A stretch of DNA of 64,000 nt, from positions 5,887 through 69,886 of the forward strand of contig VWZL01004999.1 in NCBI GenBank assembly GCA_013396915.1, written 5' to 3'. The position numbers and the translations under genes were made by a program. Under the pieces are notes generated by a model that worked only from the letters and a program-made list of their open reading frames with translations, ran no database searches and was not told the DNA's origin. The first letter of the stretch is position 1. Each line of letters starts with the position of its first letter. This stretch comes from Stercorarius parasiticus. Taxonomy: Eukaryota > Chordata > Aves > Charadriiformes > Stercorariidae. This document shows, in pieces, positions 1 through 10,025 of this stretch.

Positions 1-562
1 GAGGTGATTCTGCCTCTCTACTCTGCTCTGGTGAGACCCCACCTGGAGTACTGCATGCATCTCTGGAGTCCTCACCACAAGAAGGACATGGACCTGTTGG
101 AACAGGTCCAGTGAAGGGCCATGAAGATGATCAGAGGGCTGGAGCACCCCTCCTATGAGAACAGGCTGAGAGAGTTGGGGTTGTTCAGCCTGGAGAAGAG
201 AAGGCTCCAGGGAGACCTTATAGCAGCCTTCTAGTACCTAAAGGGGGCCTACAGGAAGGATGGGGAGGGGCTCTTTATCAGGGAGTGTAATAAGAGGACA
301 TGGGGTAACAGTTTCAAATTGAAAGAGGGGAGATTTAGATTGGATATTAGGAAGAGATTCTTTACTGTGAGAGTGGTGAGACCCTGGAATAGGTCGGCCC
401 AGGGAAGTTGTGGATGCCCCATCCCTGGAAGTGTTCAAGGCCAGGCTGGATGGGGCTTTGAGCAGCCTGGTTGAGTGGGAGGTGTCCCTACCCATGGCAG
501 GGGGTTGGAACTAGATGATCTTTAAGGTCCCTTCCAACCCATACCTTTCTATGATTCTATGA
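1..562 (+). mobile_element. CR1 LINE 3' end
   Basis: This is a CR1 retrotransposon fragment cut by the window start. It carries the end of the reverse-transcriptase frame, with relics of phrases such as 'LFSLEKRRL', and the usual 3' tail 'ggttggaactagatgatct', then 'tatgattctatga'. The frame has several stops, so it is a dead 5'-truncated copy. Many similar copies occur in this window. Confidence 0.93.
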
Positions 563-1660
563 TATATTTATATATATATACTGGAAGTTATTACTAGGGC
601 AGTGCTCAGCTCTTTTCTCTGCAGTACACCAGAGACATAGATACGGAAGACATTTTCCTCCATGAATTCTATATGTTTTCTAAAACCAGCCACATCATAT
701 TTATTTGTGCTTAGTCAGGACTGCACAGGGTGCTATGAGTACTCCATTTTACATTTGTATGCACTGTATCAGGTATTACAGGACCTTAACAATAAATAAC
801 TACTGAAAAAAACATATACGTGTATCAGTAAAGTAGATAAGAAAAAAGGAGTCTTCCATGAGCTCTGTGAGCATAATAGTCAAGAAAACACCATATACCT
901 ATTCAAATTGCTTTTGCCCACTGATCTAGGATATTTCAAGTATCTTATAAGCAATCTACAAGTAAGCTCTTTACATGGTACATCTGCATGCTACTGAATG
1001 GCACCAGCATTTCAGCAAATCTCTCAGCAGCCACTGTAGCACATTTCTTTTCATGCAAGGTACACAAAGTAGGAGGCCACAAATGGTTGAATGTGACTGG
1101 AACGTACTACGGCCTAAGAAAATTACCCACGAGATATGTTAGAGCTTTTGTGATTTTTTTCAGCTACTTTGGAGGTTCTGCTTTTGTTTTCTTCAACAAC
1201 GTAGGTTTCTATTTTTTCCTCTTCCATCAGAAAAATTCTGAGGCTGGGCAGTGCCTTCTTCATCTTTCTACTAGAGCTTGCACTGAAATGGGAGTCTTTT
1301 GCAGTTCATGGGCTCAATTATGTGGTATCTTTTCCTCAAGGGTTTCATGCCATGAGACCCTGCATAACTCAGAGGCTACACAGTAACTTGTGTATTTCAG
1401 TTTATCTTAAAGTATACTGAACTGGCTGTATAAAAACAGGAGCAACAGAGTATGCTAAGGGTACTAACCCTCTCTTCCTTACCTTTTTCATTTATTCTTT
1501 CTGATTTACTCCAGCCCTTTCCACCGTACTCTATGGAAATCTTCATACATAAAAGCAATTGACTCTTTAGCAGCTTTTATAATGAAGTTGTCAATGAAGG
1601 GTGATTCACAGGTTAAAAAAAAAAGGAAGAGGGAAATGGAGAAGAAAGGCTGCCCCTTTT
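563..1660. other. Intergenic, no gene seen
   Basis: AT-rich unique sequence. A short AT dinucleotide run follows the CR1 tail at about 565-580. The 132-codon plus-strand frame at 988-1386 has no recognisable motif and no flanking splice signals that I trust. Confidence 0.6.
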
Positions 1661-1884
1661 TTTTTTTTATATTAGATATTAGGAAGAGATTCTTTACTGT
1701 CAGGTTGGTGAGGCACTGGAACAGGTTGCCCAGGGAAGTTGGGCAGGAAGTTGGGCAACAGACCAGGCTGGATGAGGCTTTGAGCAGTCTGATCTAGTGG
1801 GAGGTGTCCCTGGGCATGGCAGGGGGTTGGAACTAGATGATTTTTAAGGTCTGTTCTAACCTAAACCATTCTGCGTTTCTATGA
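1661..1884 (+). mobile_element. CR1 LINE 3' fragment
   Basis: Short CR1 tail. It has the segment 'ttaggaagagattcttta', the 'gaggcactggaacaggttgcc' type relic and 'ggttggaactagatgattt', and ends near 'ctgcgtttctatga'. It contains an internal duplication of 'gaagttgggca' at 1735-1756. It is a dead copy in the same orientation as the CR1 at the window start. Confidence 0.88.
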
Positions 1885-4190
1885 AATTGGATAGGTTTTC
1901 GTTATATATAGTCTGTGCAAATATATAAAGACGTTTTTCATCAGAAATTCATGCATTCTCCTCCCAGTCTTCTTGGAGGTCTATGTGATTTTGGAAGATG
2001 CATGGAAACAAACCCACAATAACTGAAGTTGAAAGTGATTTTAATCCTGACTGTTTAAATCATTTGATCTTTGCCACTTTTATTCACATGTATTTAACAG
2101 AAAAAATGGAGAAGTCGTCTGTTCAGTTCTGATCCTTGCCAACCCTGTTCTTTGGGGACCCAACAGGTCCCCCGCTCTTCAATGCCATGACCAACGTGGG
2201 GAACTTTAGTGGGATCTCCTTAAACCAGATTTTACTCTTCTAGCACTTCTAGTTCAAAAAAATAAACAAACAAAAAAATCACCCCTTCCTCCCCCAAAAT
2301 CTAAACAAGAGTAGCAGCACAAGCCATTTGTTCTTTTCATCAGAAAGTCTGGGGAGAATCAAACATTATTTTCTTCCACAGTCTAAAATAGCTGACTAGG
2401 GTCCCAAGTAAGTGTGCATAGGCAATACCAGGGCAAGCATCCCACAGCGTCACTGACCATGCATCCTAACATGGAAACTCCTGGGCAGCTCCAAAAGGCA
2501 GAGAGACTGCCATCTGTGCAGGGACTTTTATTGTGCAAAGATCCACCTTTAAAGCTTTGGAATTGACCAGACTGCACTTTTCCCTTCTTATATGCATTCC
2601 AAAGGGCTTTTAGAATCACTAAAACTAACCTTTACTCATGCAAATGTATGACAATGACCCCAGATTGAGATGAAAGACCAACACAAGGGAATTATGAACA
2701 AGCCATTCGCACCCATAGCATCTTCTTTTCCTCCAGTCTGTTGTCAGTCCAGCAATGCTTGCCCTGCTTTTCTGGGTTCCCACAACAACATCTGAATGGC
2801 TAGAAAATTACAGAAGATTATCAAGATGAAGCTGTGCAGCTCTTCTCTGCCCCAACTTTTTAGGTGTGCGATATCCTGCAGAACGCCTGCCTCACATGCC
2901 AGGAGCCTCTCCTTTCCCTCTGCCCAGCTGAGCATGCTTGGATGCTCTCAGAGAAGGCAGTCTTTCCTCCCTTCAGAATTTTCCACTGCCCAGGGCATAA
3001 ATAGACAAAACCAGCTATGAACAGAGTTACTAAAACGCTACCCAGCCTGTCATGCCCTCCATAGCTTCTCTATTAAAATTGCTAACAAGCACTTATTGCT
3101 GTCAGATGCATTTGTGGTCCCTGCCATGTTGCTGGGACTAAACAGCGTGAGCTCCCAAGGGGCTGAGTGACACATTTTTTCTTAAAATAATACTAATTTA
3201 TTTTTACTTCAGTTATTCTGATTCTCAGCATTAAATTATTTGGAGGTTGCTTTCTCATCCCTTTTCTCCAAGCACAGGAGCTATGGGCCTCCTTTTAAAA
3301 AAATAAAGATGGATTCTTATACATTCAGGCCTTTCCAGGAGATGGAAATTTAAGGGAAATGGCAATGATCGTGAAAGTTATGATAAATTTACCAGAACTA
3401 CAACAATTTGCATTGGAGCAATAACTAGAGTTTGTCTTAGATCCCATAAAGTGTCGTCAGGTTGGAGGAATATTTCAACCACGTTAGCTTCGGTTGTAGT
3501 GGGGCTGTTGCTCCAGTGCTGAGCACTTAACTGCTGGTCTTCTTCATTTTACTTTTTTAGCTCTTTCTCAGTCTCCAGTGTTGCTCCATTGCCTGAGCTG
3601 CTAAGAAACTTCACTACAGTGCGACAGTCTTGTGCTCTGGTGGGAAAGAACTGCAATGATTTAGCAGAGCTCTTGCAGTGTCCCAGGACGGACTGGTGCA
3701 GGCTGGAAAGACAGGTCTTACCCGCAGCTTGTTACTTTGAAGAAGCCCCAAAGGGCACAGAGAAGAAAAGCGTAAGGAACACGTTTTTAACGCTTGGGAA
3801 AGAGCTGTATGCATAGATATGGCTCAGTGTATGTTACCTACGTATGTGTATAAAAACTAAAAGTTAGATCCAGATCACAGAGGACACCATGTAAGACCAA
3901 GAGGACACCTGCATCTCCTGAGCTAGTTCAGTCATGAGGGCTATCAAAATCTAGGTTCTAAATGTTTTGGGCAGCCAATTCTGACTAGACCTTCAGAGTA
4001 CAGTGACAACTATACAGCGATAGTCTCTTCCCAAAGATGGATGAGCCAATGAAACCAGAAGTTTTCTCACTACTTGATAAGAGGAATTTCTGGCAAAAAC
4101 TAGTTTGAATAAGACTCAGGAAGAAGGAAAAATTATGAGGGACAGGAGGAAGAGCTAGGAAAGTGATGATCCATTTTTTGACAAATAGTG
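1885..4190. other. Intergenic, no gene seen
   Basis: Unique-looking sequence with poly-A and poly-T runs. The short frames on both strands are unconnected and motif-free. Nothing else is supported. Confidence 0.55.
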
Positions 4191-4194
4191 TCAC

Positions 4195-4640
4195 GGCACA
4201 GTTTCTCCCTAAGCGAAGAGGTGTCAGAAGCCACACATGATAACGTGGTTGGTGCAGGCAGTGGCCTTATCATCAAGGAAGGGCTCAGTTCACACAGCCC
4301 AGGTGCGGCAAGCAGGGCAGGACTGGTGGTAGTCATCAGGTTCAGTACAGAGTCCAGACTGCCAGAGATAGCCAGAGCTGCCAGGTGCATGTGAAACCAA
4401 GTCATTTGTCGAGCCTGGAAGTCAGGGCCAGGATCAGGTCTGTAGACAGTAGCCAGGGTTAGACACAGCCCAGTGACTGCCAAGCAGGTCCATGGCAATG
4501 TGGCAGGTCCCAGGTCAAGCCAAGACTTCAGTCCAAGGCTCAGGGTCTGGATCAACAGGGTACGTGGCCGGGCACCGACACAGCTGTGACCCAGCTGCAG
4601 CTGTAGCTTGGGCAGGACTTAATGGGAAACCCTCATCCTA
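4195..4640. repeat. Imperfect GC-rich minisatellite-like tract
   Basis: This stretch is richer in G and C than its flanks and is built from loosely repeated short blocks such as 'gccagg', 'gccagag', 'caggtc' and 'cagggcagg'. The antisense 140-codon frame at 4133-4555 is probably a consequence of this composition. No family is recognised. Confidence 0.4.
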
Positions 4641-5904
4641 AAACAGCTCCTGGGGAAGGGGCGGAGGGGCAATTCAGCCCTTGCGGCAGCCTCTAGCCTT
4701 CTTCACAACAGACTTCAAGGTCACTAGGTGTGGTCTTCCCAAGCTGGCCCTGAGCCCTGGCAGCCAAACCTCCGGGAGGCCAGAGGAGGCACTCGGGCTC
4801 TCACACACAGATGTTAAGCACAGTAACTAGAGAGGTTTCCAGCAGACATGCACATCCAAAAAAAAAGACACAAAACTCACAAATGTAAGGACAAGTGAGA
4901 TAGAGAGCTGGGCTAGAATTTAAGTGTCATATTGGATTTCTGTTGCTTGCGTGAAGACAAACTATGGTGTAAATATGTAAAACTATAGAAACACTGTAGT
5001 AGAGGACACTAAATAAGTGTGTTTGGTTTGGGTTTTTTATTGCAAGCAAGGATGAACATTTTGCAAAAGTGAAAGCAAGATACTGAAACAATGAAAATCC
5101 ATAACCTTCCAATTAAAACATGGCAGGTAATTTATTTATTTGATGTACACATTATTTGCTCAATACGTTCAGTTTACGAAGCTGCAGAAGGAGGCGGTTC
5201 AGCTTTTTAATCAGTAGACTAGGAGATAAGGTGCACACCTGTGGCCACACTAAAGGAAGGAAGACAGGGAATCAGATGGAAGATATGAAAGTGACTGGCT
5301 TCTGCCTGTGTACTCTTCATATCCGCTTGTATTCATTTTCAGATCAAACACAAGCCAGTATATAAGCCAATGGTGGGATGAATAACAGACATGGATCAGT
5401 GACTGTGATGGAAAGCTGCTCCTTGGCCACTCAGGCTGCTGGAAACATGGTGCCAAAGCAGAGAGAGCAGGCACGGTTAATGGACATATGGTGAAGATGC
5501 TCTTTCTGGCAAACCCAATTCTCCTCATCTCAGGTGCCAGCAGATGGGCACAAGTGGTGAGCTCTTGGATTCTCCTTCCTTCCTTTCTTCAGATGTTGTG
5601 AAATATATACCCATAAAACTACTGTTGTTGTTCATGTCAAGGTCTTTCTGAACATTCCTTCACCCCTGCTGTCACAGCACTTGCACATGAACAAGGCTAC
5701 TTCTAGGACATATATAAACAGTAACACAAAGCTAAATGTAACATCCTCAGTAAAATTCTAAGTGGGTCTTACTGGGAACTATAGGATGTAAAATATATAT
5801 ATATCATGTAATAAATAGGCTTTCTTTAGTAGTAATACAACAATTCAACTGTGAATCACCCATTTCTTTCTGATTTGCGGGTGATGAACTATATAAAAAT
5901 TGCA
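4641..5904. other. Intergenic with a short AT microsatellite
   Basis: No gene is seen. An (AT)n run lies at 5792-5804 and a short A-run near 4857-4866. Confidence 0.5.
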
Positions 5905-6297
5905 GAATTATGGAAGTCCAGAGTAGTTGAGATTGGAAGGCACCTCTGGAAATCATCCAACCCAACCCCTTGCTCAAAGCAGGGTCACCCACAGCAGGTT
6001 GCTCAGGGCAGTGTCCAGGTGGGTTTTGAGTAGCTCCATGGATGGAGACTCCTCAACCTCCCTGCACAGCCTGTTCCAATGGTCAATAAACTTCACTGTA
6101 AAAGGTTTTTTTTTCTCATGTTTAAGTGGAATTTTCTGTATTTAAATTTATGCTCACTGCCTCTTGTCTTTTCACTGCATGTTACTGAGAAGAGTCCGGC
6201 TCCATTTTTCATATTCCCTCCCATCAGGTATTTATACACATTGACAAGATCCCCCTGAATCTTCTCTTCTCTACCCAATCTTACCCTTTCAGACAGC
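5905..6297 (-). mobile_element. CR1 LINE 3' fragment, minus strand
   Basis: The antisense of a CR1 tail is visible: 'gagattggaaggcacctctgg', 'cccaaccccttgctcaaagc', then 'tcaacctccctgcacagcct' and 'aagatccccctgaatcttct'. It is diverged, with frameshifts. Confidence 0.87.
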
Positions 6298-8657
6298 ATG
6301 ATGGTGGGTTTTGATCAGTTTTGACCAAAGTTTATCTTTCTGATTATCAGTTTCATTAGAAAAAAGAAACTGTGTCCATTTATCCATACAGCAATCTGCA
6401 AAGATTTTATGCAGTAGAAAAACAAGAAACAAATCATGTTTTGCTATGATATCATGGCATACGCTGGCAGCCAAAAACCCAAAACTGGAGAGTGTTAACA
6501 CAGGGATTTCTTCACTCTTTTGCATATGCAAAGCCAGCAGACCTGTAGGATACAAAGCTGATGCTGTTACCAGTTACTATAAACGGCAATGTGTTTGTCT
6601 TCTTTAAATCAAATGGATCGGTTCATCATGTAAATGATAAGCCAGTAGCTTAGGACAGGAATGCTTAAGAGCCCAGATTTGCTTTCCAGGATCCAAGCTG
6701 AATTTGCACGTTGGATGCAAAGTATCATCCTTTTTTTTTATAAATAAATCTTTCAGCTGAAGTGCACTTAAGACTTGAGAGACGAATGATTCCCTAAGCA
6801 GCAACACATATGAAAGAGGCAAGTAGAACAAACAATTAATAACACTGTCACTGTCACCTTGATTTTTATCCAACTGTTTTGTTATAAGCCTTTCTTTTAA
6901 AACTCATAGATGGATACAGAGGACCAAATGTTGCCATTGTTTATATCCTATATAATCCCTCCTTAGGGTCAGTGTACTTAAACAGAATTTGACTTTACTT
7001 TTGTTCTAAACTATCTTGGTCATTCTGGATTGAAGGTAGGCCACTAAGCCAATCAAAGTTATATTTGATTTTTTTAGCTGTAAAACATGGACTATGTAAA
7101 AGTATCTGAACTAAAATATAATATTCTGCATATTTTCAAAACCTCAGAAGGGCTTCAGCCTGGCAGCTGACGCAGTCTCACAATCAATTGGGAAACCTGA
7201 AACCTTCCATATGTTGCTATGATTTAATAGAAAGAACTTTAAAGTATTTGCATTTCTTGTATGTGAAACCCAAGTTATCAAAGACACAATAGCTACAAAA
7301 TTGACTAAACAGCCATTAATAAAAAGGGTTGCCTATAAAATGAACAGGCCAAAAAAGTACAATCAGAGTGGAAAAGCAAATAGTGCAGTGTAAGTACAAG
7401 GTACTGGTACTCGATCCATCACCTGTCCACAAAAGTGCCTCATTTTCCTGATACCTCAGTTAGGTCTCCAGTTAAGATGCATCTGGACAGATGTCTCTAT
7501 TATTTCTGGGCTGGGCAGGCCAGCAGCAGGAGTGGCAACGACATGATTGAATGTCTGGGACCCAGCAGTTTTGGTCTGGGAAGTTGCACAACCTGTGATG
7601 CCCAATGGTAGCAGTATGTCAGTGCAACTGCCCTAGGTTTCTTTCCCTGACACACTAAGTCAGGCCCCCTTGCATGACACCCCTTCCCTTTTCTTGTAAC
7701 TGTATATACCCAACAACTACCACCTGAAAATAACCAATGATCCACTGAAGTTTAGAGGGTCGGTGAGGTGCAGAAGAGAGAAGGAACTTCTTGATGTAGC
7801 CAGAAATCAGCCTTGTAAAATGTTCTGTGTGGACTAAAAATGTCGTCCCTGAAAAGGACAAGTCAGGGATTTGTCCTTCTGACAGACCACTGTTGTTCCC
7901 CAGCTGGAGCTCTCCAGGCCAGAAAGAAAGGGGTGCATCACTGATGACATCCATCTAAAGACACTGGTGTCCAGAAGGGATGAATTTCCAGAATCCGCAC
8001 TGGTCACTGGTGATTCCACTGCTGTTCTGCTCTGCTCACTGCTGCCCTTTTCATTAGCACTCTACCCCACACTCATTTACAGCAAGGCAACTCCTTATAG
8101 ACACTGACAAGACTAGACTTGGAGGTGAGCACTTGTCCCATCTGTTTTGTACAACCTACAGTGAAGATTAATTAAAGGGTATGTAGTAAAGAACATGCTG
8201 TGCTCAACAGACAGTAAATCTCCTAGCCTCCTCTTTGTAGCTCCCCTGCAAATAAGCCTAAAATTGAGGGTAAATAAAGTTCTCTAGTGGATATTTTCCC
8301 CTATATTAGCCTTTATTGAGCCCTCTGCCTTGTGCTTGATGTCTGCATTTCCAAACACTTTGTATTTTACACATTTTTCCCCTAACCTTTATCTTATGGG
8401 CGGCTCCTCAGGGCTGTGCATAAGTGTAGTTACCTCAGCAGGCGAAGAAAGGACTTTTTTTCCTTTGATACTTACACCATAAACTTTCAGGCTGCAGATA
8501 TTTTAGTCTTGAAATTATTTGAGGGTCAACTGAAAATAGAAAACAATATCTTTTTATTCCTGCTACCCAAAGCTTTTTTTGTCAAGAGAAAAAGATTCAT
8601 ATCTAACTTGCCAACTCCTCAGAGTATAAACTCTCTTATTATACTCTTATTATACTC
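6298..8657. other. Intergenic or 3' flank of the TIR gene
   Basis: AT-rich with no CR1 core and no convincing exon. Antisense AATAAA motifs (seen as TTTATT) at 8312-8317 and 8553-8558 could serve as poly(A) signals for the minus-strand TIR gene. A small direct repeat of 'tattatactct' lies at about 8636-8657. Confidence 0.45.
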
Positions 8658-8932
8658 TCAGAGTATAAAATCTCTTCCCAGTTTTCTTTTATCTGGACGA
8701 TAACCACTATTCCAGTGCCAGAACTCTTCCTCCATGCAGTAGGAAACAAACTGGCAAAAACAGGGCCCCTCATCCCAGTGCCCTGGTGTGGTCCCTGAGT
8801 AGGAGAACTGGAAGTGCTTCTTGGCTACACAACAGGCATAATCAGAGGAGAAACAGTGCAAGGCTCGCTGGAACATCTCTTCAGCAGAGTATTCTCCCTC
8901 TCCAAAAGTCTCCGAGAAGTGCCTTCTGCACC
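8658..8932 (-). CDS. Candidate 3' exon downstream of the TIR frame
   Basis: On the minus strand a strong acceptor (pyrimidine tract then 'cttgcag') opens this block at 8932. It then reads open for 90 codons to a TGA at 8658-8660. The peptide is unusually rich in Cys and aromatic residues, with stretches like 'HCFSSDYACCVAKKHF', 'CFCQFVSYC' and 'FWHWNSGY', which looks coding rather than random. The upstream donor (exon end 9023, GTGAGG) leaves a 90-bp intron, and the phases match: the donor leaves one base and the acceptor supplies two. In the TIR frame, however, a TAA lies just before that donor. It may be a former or alternative C-terminus of the TIR protein, or a 3' exon reached by another donor. 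I do not recognise a family. Confidence 0.45.
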
Positions 8933-9029
8933 CTGCAAGGGAGATGTAAACTAACTGGAGCTTCACTCAGGAATCACAGCCAACCAACAGGGAATCCTTT
9001 ATCAGCAATGAGTTGGCCTCACCAGCAAC

Positions 9030-10019
9030 TTAGGACATCTCCAGAAGTTTCTCATCAGCTGATTTGATTTTATAGTTGTAGGCATAATTAGCAAAAGCAG
9101 AAAAACTAGACAAAGTTGCAAAGACCATAATACAGCCAAGGAAAGTTGTATAGGAGTCACCAGAGTCCTGGCCTAACGAAACAAATAAGATGACAATCAC
9201 CAAATGCAAGCTTCCTGACAGGCAAGCTGATATCCCAAAGATAATACTGACTGATGAACAAGGTGATACCCTAGATGATACCTCATTAATCATCCAGATG
9301 GCCTTTCTGTAGACCTCAGTATCTTCACAGACTACCTTCAGCTGGTCAGGCAGTGCCTCACTGAATGTGCTTCCTCTCCATCTTGGAATGACCTGATCAT
9401 CCACTGCAGGTAGGGCCAGGAGGGATTTCCCATTGTAAAGGGATGGAGGGCTATAAGGAACCACGGTGGCATTCTTCATCTTATGGCTGGGAGTGCAAAT
9501 GACCTTGATAACCTTATCCAAAAAGTGGGTGTCACTGGCGTCAATGTAAGTCAAATGGGTGAGGTGCAGTGGCACAAAACAGGGCACCAACATGATGGGG
9601 ATCACCGGCTTGCTTTCTGAACAGTCTTGGAAGACAGAGAGATTGGCTTCCAGAAGGCACCACCGCCTCTGGACAAAGTCAGGGCTGAGGACTAAGACAA
9701 TTTTCTGGCTTCCTTGAATGGCCTCAACCATGTTTTCAATGATTGTTTCACCTGGTATAAAGTCCCTCTCATGGTAACAGGCCTTCAGATTAGGAATCAT
9801 GGCTTCTAGGCTCTGGATAAGGTTCCTCACCCAGGCTGAACTGATCTTACTATAACTGACAAAGATGTGGTGAGTCTCATGGGCTGCCAGTGCAGGTAGC
9901 TCAGGAAGCATCTGTGGTCCTTGAAGATCTGTCATTCCTGCTTTTACAGATAATCCAGAACTGGTCTCACTAATACAAGTATCTGAAGTGGGTTTAATTT
10001 CCTCTTTGAAATCCATCAT
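9030..10019 (-). CDS. Membrane-anchored TIR-domain protein, 329 aa
   Basis: The frame runs from ATG ATG (10019) to TAA at 9030-9032. A good acceptor ('tttgcttttgcag') ends at 10026, so a 5' exon probably lies upstream and I prefer this start over the upstream ATG, which falls in the intron. TIR domain about residues 49-180: box 1 'HIFVSYSK' (51-58), BB loop 'CYHERDFIPG' (81-90) with the signalling-critical proline at 89, box-2-end 'LSPDFVQRRWCLLE' (111-124), and an adaptor-like segment 'VIPIMLVPC' (139-147). Residues 1-48 look disordered. Two hydrophobic segments follow, about 255-282 and 291-312. There are no leucine-rich repeats or Ig domains, so it is neither a TLR nor an IL-1 receptor. 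From known TIR biology it should bind other TIR domains in TLR/IL-1R signalling at a membrane; that role is inferred. I do not recognise the family, and none of MyD88, TIRAP, TICAM1/2 or SARM1 has this layout. Confidence 0.8.
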   Translation of the reverse strand: MMDFKEEIKPTSDTCISETSSGLSVKAGMTDLQGPQMLPELPALAAHETHHIFVSYSKISSAWVRNLIQSLEAMIPNLKACYHERDFIPGETIIENMVEAIQGSQKIVLVLSPDFVQRRWCLLEANLSVFQDCSESKPVIPIMLVPCFVPLHLTHLTYIDASDTHFLDKVIKVICTPSHKMKNATVVPYSPPSLYNGKSLLALPAVDDQVIPRWRGSTFSEALPDQLKVVCEDTEVYRKAIWMINEVSSRVSPCSSVSIIFGISACLSGSLHLVIVILFVSLGQDSGDSYTTFLGCIMVFATLSSFSAFANYAYNYKIKSADEKLLEMS

Positions 10020-10025
10020 CCTTTG

